From contig JBANAY010000003.1 of NCBI GenBank assembly GCA_037952775.1, positions 11,160,001 through 11,224,000 on the forward strand: 64,000 bases of DNA, in the 5' to 3' direction. Numbering within the stretch: position 1 is the first letter of the stretch; every line of letters begins with the position of its first letter. Positions 1 to 10,761 of the stretch are shown in pieces. Below the pieces are notes generated by a model, which was not told where the DNA came from, did no database searches, and saw only the letters and a list, made by a program, of their open reading frames with translations. The DNA comes from Clonostachys chloroleuca (lineage: Eukaryota; Ascomycota; Sordariomycetes; Hypocreales; Bionectriaceae). Position numbers and translations under genes: made by a program.

Positions 1-22
1 CAAGCCAAAGTAACTTACACGC

Positions 23-967
23 ATGGAACCCAGCGTCCGTCTGGACTTTGAGCAGAACTTCTCCCCCTACTACCACTTCCGCCTCTCCCCAGACGACCCG
101 AGACCCCATGGCTTCATCCACCCAAACACAGTAGCCAGGATGCCCTGGCCGCCCTCCGTGACCATCGACCACGACGCCCGGACAGTCACCATAGCCTCAC
201 CACCCTCATCCCCATCCTCCACGCCAGCCGCCCGCACGCAGCACATCAACAGCACCATCCAGCAGGCCATCGACTCCGCCATCGACGCAGACGTCTTCCC
301 CCACCTCCGCGCCCAGCACAGCGAGCCCTTCCTCATCCCGGGCGCCCGTGGTCCCGGCCCCGTCCACGTTGAGCGCTTCGCGGCCACCCTCTTCGGTACC
401 GCCACCCGCGGCGCCCACATGACCGCCTTCGTCAGGGGCTTCCCTGACGAGCGAGGCGGCCTCCGCATCTGGGTCGCCAAGCGCAGCCGCCATCTCGCCA
501 CCTACCCGGGCATGCTCGACAGCACCGTCGCCGGCGGCGTCAAGGCTACCGACTCCCCGACCGCCTGTATCCTCGCCGAGGCCAGCGAGGAGGCCTCGCT
601 GCCCCCGGCCCTCATAGCCGCCAAGTGCAGGCCAACCGGCGTCCTGACCATGGCCAACATCAACCCGGTCTCGAGCTTGTATCACTCCGAGGTCCTGTAC
701 GTGTACGATATGGAGATGCCCCCGGACGTCCTGCCCACCCCGGGGGACGACGAGGTGGACAGGTTTGAGCTCATGGGTCCCGACGAGGTCATCTCGAAGA
801 TGGAAGCCGGCGAGTTCAAGCCGAATGTGTGTCCCGTCATGGTCGACTTCTTCTTGAGGCATGGAATCGTCACCCCGGAGGAGGTGGGCCCTGGTGCGTA
901 TGCTGAAGTCTGCAGCAGGCTGAGAAGGAAACTGCCCGTGCCTCTTGTGCCCGACCAGGCGGAATGA
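23..967 (+). CDS. Nudix hydrolase-domain protein with N-terminal DUF4743 (YJR142W-like)
   Basis: This 314-residue reading frame matches the fungal family annotated as thiamine pyrophosphokinase-related Nudix proteins. The DUF4743-like part covers about residues 14-120 (YYHFRL, then a conserved IDHDARTVT). The Nudix domain follows at about 128-290, with LDSTVAGGV at 165-173 and the acidic Nudix helix EASEEASL at 186-193. The substrate is not established; Nudix enzymes hydrolyse nucleoside-diphosphate-linked compounds. The 5' end is uncertain. Relatives have about 20-25 more residues at the N-terminus, and bases 11-33 look like the end of an intron (branch-like CTTAC, then CCCAG ending at 33). 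The ATG at 23 may therefore be intronic, with the first exon lying left of the window. The stop at 965-967 is clear. Confidence 0.8.
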   Translation: MEPSVRLDFEQNFSPYYHFRLSPDDPRPHGFIHPNTVARMPWPPSVTIDHDARTVTIASPPSSPSSTPAARTQHINSTIQQAIDSAIDADVFPHLRAQHSEPFLIPGARGPGPVHVERFAATLFGTATRGAHMTAFVRGFPDERGGLRIWVAKRSRHLATYPGMLDSTVAGGVKATDSPTACILAEASEEASLPPALIAAKCRPTGVLTMANINPVSSLYHSEVLYVYDMEMPPDVLPTPGDDEVDRFELMGPDEVISKMEAGEFKPNVCPVMVDFFLRHGIVTPEEVGPGAYAEVCSRLRRKLPVPLVPDQAE

Positions 968-1800
968 GTGAAGCCCTTGCCATCTAGAAATGATATTAGA
1001 CTTCCACCCTGTCACTGGATAAAAGCTTTGCTAGTCATGGATATAAATAACTTGACCACAAGACCAGTAATTAGTGGCAAATGTGGCACATGCTTGTTGA
1101 TTTGATATCAAATTTTTTCTCATTTGTTCTCGGACTCTGTACATTTTGCAGAGGCGCCTACCGCAAACCTCTCCCCACACCTAATAGATCTCGGAACTTC
1201 CCAATGTTGCTGCCGAGTAGTATCAGCAAGGGTTCCATGCCAAGGTTTGGAATTCGACGGCTTATTTCACCTCCGTACCCACAATCGCCTTTTACCCTCA
1301 CCCCATAGGTAATACCCTCCCAAGATGTATAGCCAGGTCATTTTCACCCCTTCCAGGATGAGAGCGATGAGACGATCGTCTTCGTGCCTTCTCTTTGGGC
1401 TTGTTATCCCTGGATCAATCCGAAGCTCCGTCTGCATCTGAATGACTCCTACATCAATGAACATAAACCGGGTCACCAGCCCTCGTTAATCTCCTCCCCT
1501 TCTCCTTGGCGCCAATTACAACAAGTTAACAAGTTGCTGTTGATGAAAGAAATGACCAAAATAGATCAGCATTATCACAATGCCGTTGACGCCCTCGCTT
1601 GCGCAGGCGAGCAAGGACGACAGGGATAGAACCCAAAGCGACCCGAGAAGAACTGGGTATCTGCGGTTTTGCGTCAAGTCGGACGCCCTGAACTGCCATC
1701 CAACGGCTAAAAAAAAAAAAAGGAGCCGAAACCACCATTTCCTTGTCACGCTTCTACATATACTCATACAAGACTGCAAAAAAAAGTCTCATTAGGTCGC
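968..1800. other. intergenic, convergent 3' regions
   Basis: This stretch lies between the 3' ends of the Nudix gene (+) and the bromodomain gene (-), so it should hold two terminator and 3' UTR regions. I see a run of 13 A at 1709-1721 and no reading frame that resembles a protein. Confidence 0.6.
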
Positions 1801-4558
1801 CTACTCCTCTTCCGAAGAATCGTCGCTTGACATTGGTCCTTGCGACTCAGCTCGAGCGGGATCAGCGGCGCCCCCATTGTCGCCCTTGCCGTACATGTCT
1901 CGGATTTGCCGTAGCTGAGCTATTCTTGCCTCCTGCTCTAGGGCACTCATTGGCTTGTTCTTCTTTGGCTTAGCCGCCGTCTTGGGCGCTGATTTGGATG
2001 GAGCAGCACGATGGACCTCTGGGGATTGGGCCGCTGCATCCTTGGCAAAGCCTGGTAACGCCTTCTTACAGAGTTCCCAGAGTTTCAAAAGTGCATCGTT
2101 ACTAAGCTGGTCGATATCCAGCTCGAGTTCGCCATCCTCGCTCTCCTGCAGGAAAAGAGTTAGTATATGCTAATGATTGATAGGACTTGACAGGTGCAAC
2201 TTACCATCTGACCGGTATCGCGTTTGATAATATCGATAGCTCGGTCAAGATGCGGGTATTCGAGATCGTTAATCGCGCCAGCAATATGGTCTTTGTCGGC
2301 AGCCGTGAGATTCTTCTTCTTGTTCTTGGCCGGGCCAGCGCCAGTCTTCTTGGGCTGAGCAGCTGCACCGCTAGCTTTGCGTCCTGCTCCTCCACCAGCA
2401 GCCTTCGCCTTTGCAGGCTTGGACTTCTTGGGCTTGCCAGCGGGGTTCTTTTGCCTGACTTCGTTCAGCGTCGTCTTCGCCTTGAGAAGCGCCTCCTGGA
2501 CCATGGATACGATTCCCTGTTGGATTGTGATCATGCTTTGGTTTGGCTGCTCGGCGGCGAAGAGATTAGCCTGCTTGTCCATTTCTTCTCGAAGTCGCGC
2601 CTCTAGTTCCTTGACTGCCCGTGTATGATCAGCAACAGCATTGGCATCCTCTCCGTCCTCCTCATCTTCGTCATCATCATCATCACTAGGGTTTGAGACC
2701 GAAGCTGGTGGAGGGTTTGCCTTCGCATGTTTGGCGAGCCATGCATCCTTATTCTTCATCTGCGCGGTATATATATCCTGGAGCTGCTTGGCAAGTGCCG
2801 AGACCCCGCCTTGCTCATAGGGACCGTTGAACTGATAGCAGTTGTCGAACATCAGAGTAACGTTCTTGTGGAATTCCTTGAGGCTCGAAATTTCTCCATT
2901 TGCAAGCATTCTGGATACTTTCCCCAGATCCATCGGATGCTTAATCACGGAATAATAATGAGGAATTCCCAGACCTTCAGCATCCACTGCGTCGAGGAAC
3001 CATTGATTCAGCGACCAGTGCTTCTGCGAAGTCAGTTCTGCAAGAACCTCGTCACAGAATTGAAGTTCCGGTCGAAGTTTCTTTCGCGCAGGCTTGGACG
3101 AGTAGTCAATGTCCTTTGGCTTAGGTGCACGCACAGTCCTCTTGGGTCTATCGCCGTCATGAACCGAAGAACTCCGCCTCGCCTCACCCGCAGATTGGGC
3201 TGCCTTGGCAGGTGGTCCTGTGGTCGGAGTAGGGGTAGAACCTCCCGAAGGAGCCTCGGACTTGACGTTGCTGCCAACACGAAGTTCTCGCATGCGATTT
3301 GCTTTAGGGGGGCCTTGGGTTTTGAGGGCTCCTCCTCGGGCAAGAAAACGACGTCGTCCCAAACAGTCTTGCTAGCGCCGCGTGCAGCCATGGTAATGTA
3401 GTGATCAGGGCCATTGTAGGCCTGGGAGTTCTCTACAAGAAGAGCTAGGTCGGCCTTGAAGTCACCGTACGTCTTGTACTTGGTGTCTCGCAAGTTGCGA
3501 TCTATTTCGGATAAGTCCATTGGCTTCTCGATCTTGAGTGAGTACTTTTCCCACAACGCAGGCCAGAGCTTCTGGACGGAATCTCGAAACTCGCCACCGT
3601 GCTTCGTCTTTTTGACACGGGCAACAGTCCGGCGCATTTCCCGTCTGCGATGGTTCGTGATCTCCTTGGCGCTATTCTTCGCATCGTACCACTCAGCGAA
3701 TTCATCGAACTTGGGCTTCGGAAATTCAGTCATGACAGAAATTTCCTGACCGTCTGCCATCGGCGTTGATGTCGTTGGCTCCTCTTCTTTGGGTTCCGTC
3801 TTTGCTCTCTTCGGTGCTGGTTCCTCTCCGCCGTCGTCCTCGCGCTCTCTAGGGACCTTAGACGCAGGCGCATCGGTCATGGAGACTTCCACGGAAGGCT
3901 CAACTGGTGATGTGTTAGGTTCTGGTCCATCGATAGCCAGCTGCGAAAGACTGGCGGGTTGAAGATCAATCCCGGACTCACCTGCATCTCCAGGCGAAGA
4001 TGGCGCATCTTTGGCTTTGTCCGGGTCTTCAGTGCCCGCCTCTGTCGACTTAGTCATGGACTCCTTGGCATCGGCATCCTTCTTTTCGTCACTGGGCGCT
4101 GCTGACGCCTCCTTGGCGGGCTCGGACTCTTTCATCTCGACGTCATCGTCTTTGCTGGACTCCTTGGGCGTCGTGCTCGTTTCGGCTTCCTTCTTGTCTG
4201 AATTATCGGACTTTTCTATCGTGGAGGCGACGTCCTTTGCTCCGTCACCGTTCTTCATCTCAACATCCTTGTCCGCTCCATTGGAAGTGCCGTGCTCCTC
4301 CCCAGAACCAGTACCGTTGGAGAGGTGCTTTTCGGGCTTCGTCTCGGCCTCCGACTTCGATTCGGACTCGGCTGCATGACTAGTACGACAGAAAAGACTA
4401 CAGTCAACATCTAATGACTTTACAACGCAACGGGACAGCGAGCATGGGGATGAAGAGCAAACATACCCATTGACCTCTGCCTTTGATTCTTTCGTTGCCG
4501 CATCATCCACTTGCTTTGGAGGCGAGGTGGAATTTGACTCCGGCTTTGGCGAGGCCAT
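1801..4558 (-). CDS. bdf1: BET-family double bromodomain protein (Bdf1-like)
   Basis: Bdf1/BET proteins bind acetylated histone H4 and recruit TFIID-type factors and chromatin remodellers in the nucleus. I place exons at 4558-4467, 4379-2205 and 2145-1801 (introns 4380-4466 and 2146-2204, both GT-AG). The N-terminal 280 residues are acidic and low in complexity. Bromodomain 1 spans about 285-375 (KPMDLSEID, then ENSQAYNGPDH). Bromodomain 2 spans about 465-575 (HPMDLGKVS, then DNCYQFNGPYE). The ET domain spans about 715-780 across the last intron, followed by an acidic SSEEE end. The reading frame breaks once between the bromodomains, at the six-G run 3307-3312. One more base restores an 870-residue protein. 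Without it, translation would stop at 3032 and lose bromodomain 2 and ET. I favour a base-calling error. Confidence 0.9.
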
Positions 4559-6907
4559 GACTGTGCCACACGCGACGCGATAGCGCTGACGATGTGGTCA
4601 AGTCTAAATGGCGCAACACAACATCAAATGCGACGAGCGATGGAAAGCGCGCGCGCAACGATCTGTTTTGGGGGGATGCGCAGCTCAGGGAGGACGTGTT
4701 CAAGATTCGCGCGTGTTTGTGGATATCAGGTATATTGTTCGAAATGATAGCTGCGATTTTAACTACTCGACGGACGTAAGGAGAGAATAAGGGTCGCGAT
4801 GATCCTGGGAATCGGCAAGCTAGATGATGGAGGAAAACACGCGTCAGTATGATGTAGCTCGGATTGTTGTCAAGTCGCGACGATGCGATGTGGGTATGGA
4901 GACAAGGGCGCGTGCGCCAGGCGCGACGGAGAAAAAATATGATGCAAATGAATGATGCAAATGAAGGAGGGGAAGGAGGGAGCTTTTATTTGGCGAATGC
5001 GAGCTGAGGCGAAAATGCGCCCCAGGTGAGGGCAAGTGTGAGGTGGTGGCTGCAAACTGCAGTTGGGCGCAGCTGCTTTTGGCTGGTTGTCGAGTCGCAG
5101 GCCAAAAGGCTTGGGTGATTGGCATTGCGACTGGTAGGCAAAGGTACAAGGAACTGGGTGGGGGTTGGGTAGTGGGAGATGTACCTTTTTTTATTTATTA
5201 TATACGGTGCAGGCCGGCAGCGGTTGCGCAGTTGGTGCAGGATAGGCAGAAAATGGTGGTGTGGGAGGGTCCGTGAGGAAAAAGCGCGGAGCACGTCAAA
5301 AAAAAATTTCAATTATAGGCCGAGCGAGGCGCCGTGGTATTTATGAGAGAAGAAGGGAAAGTCCGGTGAGCCGTTTTAGTGCTTCTATCGGGGCGACGAA
5401 TGGCTGGGAAAAGTTCTTGACTCCGCTTTAACGGGGGTTTAGGTTGAAACGGGGTGGTCAGTGCGTGCCCGAACGCGCTCTACAATGCGATGTTGTGCGC
5501 GTCGAGAGTTCACTCAGTGTTCACAACACACGGACCCTCTCAAACGGAGCGTTGGCAAAATCAATGGATTTTTTTTTTTTCTTGTGATTGGGTTCGCAAA
5601 CGCATCACCGTTTATCAAGCGTGCTAGCTCTCGGGCGGTGGCAGCTGTCAACTGCTGCGTCACAGTCTCCAGCGCCTTCCCGAAGCATCTTCCCATAGTT
5701 TGTACTGGCTTTGGTAAGGAGCTTGTTCCACTAGCGCCATATTATTTACCAGTCGCAGCTGCTCACGTGTGGATAATATCTCATCAGAGGAGAGGTAGCT
5801 GGGTCGCATGGATGTGTAGCCTTGAGCGTGCAGCCTTGCCAACCTTTTTCGCTCGTCGTAATAAAAATGATCCCCCCTTAGGCTGTGACAGAACACAGCA
5901 AACCCTTCGTGCTCCAAATCGTGCTCGATTGGGCCCACTTAGTCGTACGGACCAAGGCGACGCCTCCTTGTAGACTTGCGGATGGAGATACGTGTTAAGA
6001 ACTTAATATTACAAGGCTGCAATCCATCGCAAGCACCGCATAGATCCATCCGGACAGGTGGCGTCCCCCGGATGCGATCGAACTTCCGACCCCATCATCT
6101 AATATTTCTTTAAGAAAGAAATGGGGAACTTTGCGTGACGTGATGTGCAGCTTCCAGCTTCCTTGACTTTTATTGATCTCGGAATCGATGATGTGGTCAT
6201 TCAACAAAGCACTCCCACATCCGAAAGATCTCTCACGCTCCGTCCCAATCAATGAGATCACGCCATTGAGGGGGGTACGACATCACCATTGATTGGTGAG
6301 GATCATAAGTGAAGAATAATATTCAGAAAAAGCATTGAATATCTGGCCCGAATCTCGCGCAAAAGCAATGCACAAAATGAATGGAAAATTTTCACCGCGA
6401 TTTGGGTGTGTCAGATTCACGATTCTTATCCCGTGATCCAACAATGCGATGCTGAGAGCCTTGGTGAGTCACTGGTGCTTCTGATCCCAAGCGTGAAGAT
6501 GACTAAGCAATATTAAAGAAGACTAAAGGCACGTGACCATTATCGATAACGACTATGTTATCAGCAAGCTAACTGATACCGTTATGGGGCGAGCGGCTTG
6601 ATAGAACCCGAAGCAGAGTGCCCAAAAAAAAAAGTTCACCACTCCAGAGAGCGGTCGTGAAATTTTCTTAGGCCCGGGATTGCGGTTGACGCCAACAAGG
6701 CTCATTGTAATCATATTGATGGTTTGAATTGAAATACAGAAATAACAGTCCAGGCATTCGATCGCCTCGGTCATTTTTTATTTTTTTTTAAAATCCCCCC
6801 TAGCAATTGTTCGTTTCTGAACCGCAATCCCATCCCGCCCACCTACATCTATCTATCTACACAACCACCAGAGACGAGCGCCAGCCCTCGTGCCTCGATA
6901 ACCAACC
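4559..6907. other. divergent intergenic region between bdf1 and the Utp12-domain gene
   Basis: This 2.35 kb region serves as the 5' region of both flanking genes. It holds GA-rich tracts near 4960-4980, a 12-T run at 5569-5580 and a small tandem repeat at 4939-4964. No reading frame in it resembles a protein. A T-loop-like string near 6070 does not fold as a tRNA. Confidence 0.55.
4939..4964. repeat. tandem duplication of a 13-base unit
   Basis: Two exact copies of ATGATGCAAATGA lie head to tail, about 380-405 bases upstream of the bdf1 start codon. They could be a doubled protein-binding site or a simple slippage product. The sequence alone does not decide this. Confidence 0.6.
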
Positions 6908-8118
6908 ATGTCAACCAAGCGCAAAGCGCCAGGGAAGCTGGCAGCACCCACCGTCAAGTCCAGCGCCAGACGGGCAACCAAGAGCGTGATCGACGAGTCG
7001 AGGACCTCCGTCGCCGGCACAGACGCCCTCCCCAGCTCACAGCAGGACGCCATTGAGATATCATCCGATGAAGCCAGCGACGACGGCTTCACAGACGAGG
7101 AGGAGGCCGTCATGGCCGACGAGTCAATGACCGGCACCGAGGCGCCCCCCAGCTCAACGGCAACCACAGCGGCAAGCCGTCCGCAGAGGACAACGGTGAG
7201 TCGGCAGACGAGGACGGCGAGGAGGAGACCTCGCCGTCCTTTGGCGAGCTCCTCAGGGGCAACGAGGCCACCATCGACGTGCCCGCCCTGCTGCAGCAGT
7301 CCTCGGGCGCCAGCAACGCCCTCTCCTCCCAACCCGCCCGGGCCGCCGTCGTGCCCCCCTCCCACCAGTCCCTCACCACCGTCCTCACGCAGGCCCTCCG
7401 CACCGACGACGTCGACCTGCTCGAATCGTGCCTGCACACCACCGACCGCGCCACCATTCAGAACACCATCGAGAGCATCGACAGCGCGCTCGCCGGCAAC
7501 CTGCTCAACAAGCTCGCCGCCCGTCTCTACCGGAGGCCTGGTAGGGCGGGCACTCTGATGACCTGGGTGCAGCTCACCCTCATCGCCCACGGCGGCGCCC
7601 TCGCCTCCCAGCCCAAGGTCATCCAGAGCCTCAGCGGCCTGCAAAAGGTTCTGGCGGAGCGCGCCAAGGGTCTGACCAGCCTCCTGGCGCTCAAGGGGAA
7701 GCTGGACATGCTGGAGAGCCAGATGGACCTGCGACGGAGGATGCAGCATCGCTCCAGAGCCATTAATCAAGGCGAGGATGAGGACGAGGAGGAAGATGTG
7801 GTCTGGGTTGAGGGCGAGGCGGAGGATGAGGAGCTGGGCAGCGGCCGCAAGTCTCGCAGGAGACGTGTAACTGACGATTCGGACGACTCTGACGTCCCTG
7901 CCTTGAATGGGGCCATTGGGGAGTCAAGTGATGAGGATGACGACTCTGAGGAGGAGATCGATGATAGCGAGGATGAAGGCGAGTCCCTGTTGGATGAGGA
8001 TGAGGTTGACCACGACGATGTGGACGACTCAATGGGCGAGGACGAAGAGAGTGATGTAGAGGCTGCCCCGCCCTCCAAGGTGCAAAAAGTAGCCAAGTCG
8101 TTTTCAAAGAGGAAATGA
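6908..8118 (+). CDS. Utp12-domain nucleolar protein (Utp5/Utp9-like, SSU processome)
   Basis: Proteins with this domain belong to the UtpA/UtpB parts of the small-subunit processome and act in pre-18S rRNA synthesis in the nucleolus. The Utp12 domain covers about residues 155-277 (LTTVLTQALR, then HGGALASQP). It is followed by a long acidic Asp/Glu/Ser tail and a basic end (VAKSFSKRK). No WD40 propeller is present, so this is the short filamentous-fungal form; I cannot choose between Utp5 and Utp9. The frame used from 6908 and the frame of the domain differ. The switch lies between 7109 and 7152, where one extra base in the C run 7145-7150 gives a continuous 403-residue protein. A 44-base intron (GTCATG...CCCCAG) would also join the frames, but its donor is poor and it is very short. 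Confidence 0.8.
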
Positions 8119-8937
8119 GTAAAATCTTTCTGCTGTTACCGCGGCTATTCTGGGCGTTTTTGGTTGGTTTATGTAGAACTGGGATTTATCATTTCTGGCA
8201 AATATAATGCGTTGACATTCACCATCCATCAATATGCGAACTGCCTGCGATTGCAATAACGGTTAATACGGGGAGGAAAATAGCTCCACGCCATTATCTC
8301 ATGCCTTTCCAGTGAATAACAATCAACAATCGTGTTTCATCAACATCTCGTATATAAGTGCGTAGCTTAGCAGTTCGAAAAAGGTCCATTCATATCACAA
8401 GAGGCTCAGTGAAAACATCTTGGCTCACTGTAAAGGCGAAAGAAGCATTAATAGTTATAGTGCCCAGAGGCAAAGTGAATTTGAATGTAACCAGACAACA
8501 GCTGTACACTTGGTGTAGAACAGAGTGTACTAGTAACCGACTTCTCAGACCATGAGTTCTCGCAAAAAAAAAGTGTTCTCCACAACGCCGACCTAAAATA
8601 ATGCTTTCAAAATGCCATCACTCCTGCTCGCCTTGCCATATGTTCCGTTAAGGGAAGTTTTCGAAAAAAGGAAAGAAGGAAGAAGAAAAGAGAAATAAAA
8701 GAACCGTAACATCTAACTGTACCCTCTGGTGTCGTTCAAAAAGAGGAAGAAAACAGTAGCATGAAATGCTCGCCGATAACCAAGGCCCACCTGAAGAAAC
8801 AGAAGAAGCTTAAAATCCGACTTTTATATACGTTGGCGACCAAACCAGGCTCTTTAGCGCTCGTGTGCTGTAGTTTAACAAGAAGAAAATAAAAGTATAG
8901 TGCAAGTGTAAGGGGAAAAAAGATCTGGTCTTGCTCT
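8119..8937. other. intergenic, convergent 3' regions
   Basis: This region is AT-rich and holds the 3' ends of the Utp12-domain gene (+) and the unknown gene (-). I see no coding sequence in it. Confidence 0.6.
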
Positions 8938-10761
8938 CTAGATTGCCCAACTGCCGCGTCTCTCTCTTACGCCCCAGGCAGGAGGGTCCATAGCGTTGAG
9001 GTTGGGGTGCTGTCGTGCCCATTCATAGATGTAAGTTTTGAGCGCTCGCCATCTGGGGCATCTATCCTCATCTGGAGTATCCTCGAGAGTCATCTCAACC
9101 ATATGACCCTTGGCCAAGTGCTTGGAATCATTCTTTCTCAAATCAAAGATGCTAATGTGGCTTATCTTGGCAAGTTCCTCATCGTATGCGGCCGCGAGAG
9201 CGGGGTAGCCCAAGGACAGATAGTTGTAGACCTGCGTAATAAATTCATCGGTGAACTCTTGCGCAATCTTCTCATTCCTCTCTGCCTCGGCCTTTTCCCG
9301 CTGGAGGCGTTCGTTGAGCCCGTGGAGCATATGAAGGCCCTTGGCTTCTCCACTCCGCTGGCGGTGCACAGACGTGGCAGAGCTCTCGGTCGAAGCACTC
9401 GAAGAGAATACAGAGCTTGGCTCCTCACTGATTATATGCGAATCAGAGTCGTCAGCCGGTGTACCCGGAGAATGGGGTGTGATGAGCAGCCCATTGCCAG
9501 GTGGTGGGGACCAGAGTCCACGATGTTCCTCGGTAGGCTCATTGTGGAAACAGAAGCCATGCCAGAGACCGCCTTGCCCGGTCATATCTCGATGGGCATC
9601 CAAATCATCGTCGAAGGGGTGGGTGGGCTCCAGTTTGGTAAATTTGGGTGATGGGCATTGGCGAAACACCAGGTCTTTGCCAAGCATGGGTGGGGAGACC
9701 AGCTTTCGCAGCTTCTTAGCCTGGGGAGAGTCTGATCTTAACCCGTAATTGGGCAGGGGTCGACCAAATCCGCGGAAACCTGTCTGAGCGGGGATCTTGG
9801 GGGCTGCAGCGAAAGGTGTAGGTGCTGGGATCTTGGGCATTGGGCGGGGGGCATCTACCATCTGCTCGTTCTCGGTAGGCTTCTTGACAGGAACATGAGA
9901 AGGGGGAATGAGATCCTCATTCATTGAGTCTTGGCGATCGACGGGAGAGACTTTGCCAGAGGTAGTCCAAAGGGGATCGGGTGGAAGGGATAGGTCCATG
10001 TTGTCCAAATCAACGTCGGATAACATGGCGGTGTCCCCATCGTCCTTGAAGATAACTTCATCCTGGGTAGCCTCACGCTCATGGGCCAGATGCTGAGCAT
10101 GCTCTTGCATGTGCTTATGCCACCAGCTCAATCCCAGGTCTGACGACTTGCGCCGAACTCTGACTGGTTTGGGCTCCTCTGTCGTTGGGGACTCGTTCCC
10201 CGAGGCGCCGTCACTTTCAGAACCCTCAGCAAAGTAGAAATGGGCGATGCCACCCTCGCGAGCATGACTGTTGGGGAAAGCGGCGAGGGCGGCCTCTTGG
10301 ATCTGTCTCTCCACCTCTTTCGCGGCCAGCTCTAGTAAGTAGGCCTTGACGTTCTCATCCTCGGATTCACGCCGCGTAGGCGGCCCGACATGTTCGTGGT
10401 CATCCTCGAAGGTAGAATCAAGTCTTCGTCTAGCCCGCGACTTGGTAGTGTATATGTTCTTTGTGTAAGGTGTGATGTCAGTCTTATCGGTTGGTTTCGT
10501 AGCAGGGCCTGCATCGCCCAGGCGGCGAGTTCGTCTCGATGTCTCAATGAGCTGCGGAGCAAAACGGCGATGCGGGTGTGTCTCGCGGTCAAATTCGGGC
10601 GAGAAGGGCGAGTGAGGGGAGCGCGGGGAGGCTTCTGGGGTCAACTCAGCGCTGGGACCGATGTGTATGGTCTCGGGCTGCTTCGACTTCCGCACAGATT
10701 GGAAGGTAGTTTCGATGGGCACAGGAGCAAAGCGCCGTCGGGGCGCATTGGAGCTCGACAT
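8938..10761 (-). CDS. conserved ascomycete protein of unknown function
   Basis: This single-exon gene encodes 607 residues and I cannot assign it a function. The N-terminal half is basic and Pro/Ser-rich, as expected for a disordered region, and contains a repeated short motif RRFAP at about 9-13 and 65-69. A charged helical stretch rich in Glu and Arg lies near 485-510 (LQREKAEAERNEK). The last 105 residues look folded, with a run beginning at FTDEFITQVYNYLSLGYPAL and ending with PPAWGVRERRGSW. This part is probably the conserved core. There is no signal peptide, membrane segment or enzyme motif. The intact frame and its biased codon use support a real gene. Confidence 0.75.
   Translation of the reverse strand: MSSSNAPRRRFAPVPIETTFQSVRKSKQPETIHIGPSAELTPEASPRSPHSPFSPEFDRETHPHRRFAPQLIETSRRTRRLGDAGPATKPTDKTDITPYTKNIYTTKSRARRRLDSTFEDDHEHVGPPTRRESEDENVKAYLLELAAKEVERQIQEAALAAFPNSHAREGGIAHFYFAEGSESDGASGNESPTTEEPKPVRVRRKSSDLGLSWWHKHMQEHAQHLAHEREATQDEVIFKDDGDTAMLSDVDLDNMDLSLPPDPLWTTSGKVSPVDRQDSMNEDLIPPSHVPVKKPTENEQMVDAPRPMPKIPAPTPFAAAPKIPAQTGFRGFGRPLPNYGLRSDSPQAKKLRKLVSPPMLGKDLVFRQCPSPKFTKLEPTHPFDDDLDAHRDMTGQGGLWHGFCFHNEPTEEHRGLWSPPPGNGLLITPHSPGTPADDSDSHIISEEPSSVFSSSASTESSATSVHRQRSGEAKGLHMLHGLNERLQREKAEAERNEKIAQEFTDEFITQVYNYLSLGYPALAAAYDEELAKISHISIFDLRKNDSKHLAKGHMVEMTLEDTPDEDRCPRWRALKTYIYEWARQHPNLNAMDPPAWGVRERRGSWAI

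Noticed and set aside
6055..6110. T-loop-like string on the minus strand suggesting a tRNA
   Set aside because: The bases on both sides of the TTCGATC loop do not form a five-pair stem, and no matching acceptor or anticodon arm is found.
7196..7256. GTGAGT...CTCAG intron in the Utp12-domain gene
   Set aside because: Removing it does not join the upstream frame to the domain frame, and the sequence it would remove encodes a family-like acidic segment.
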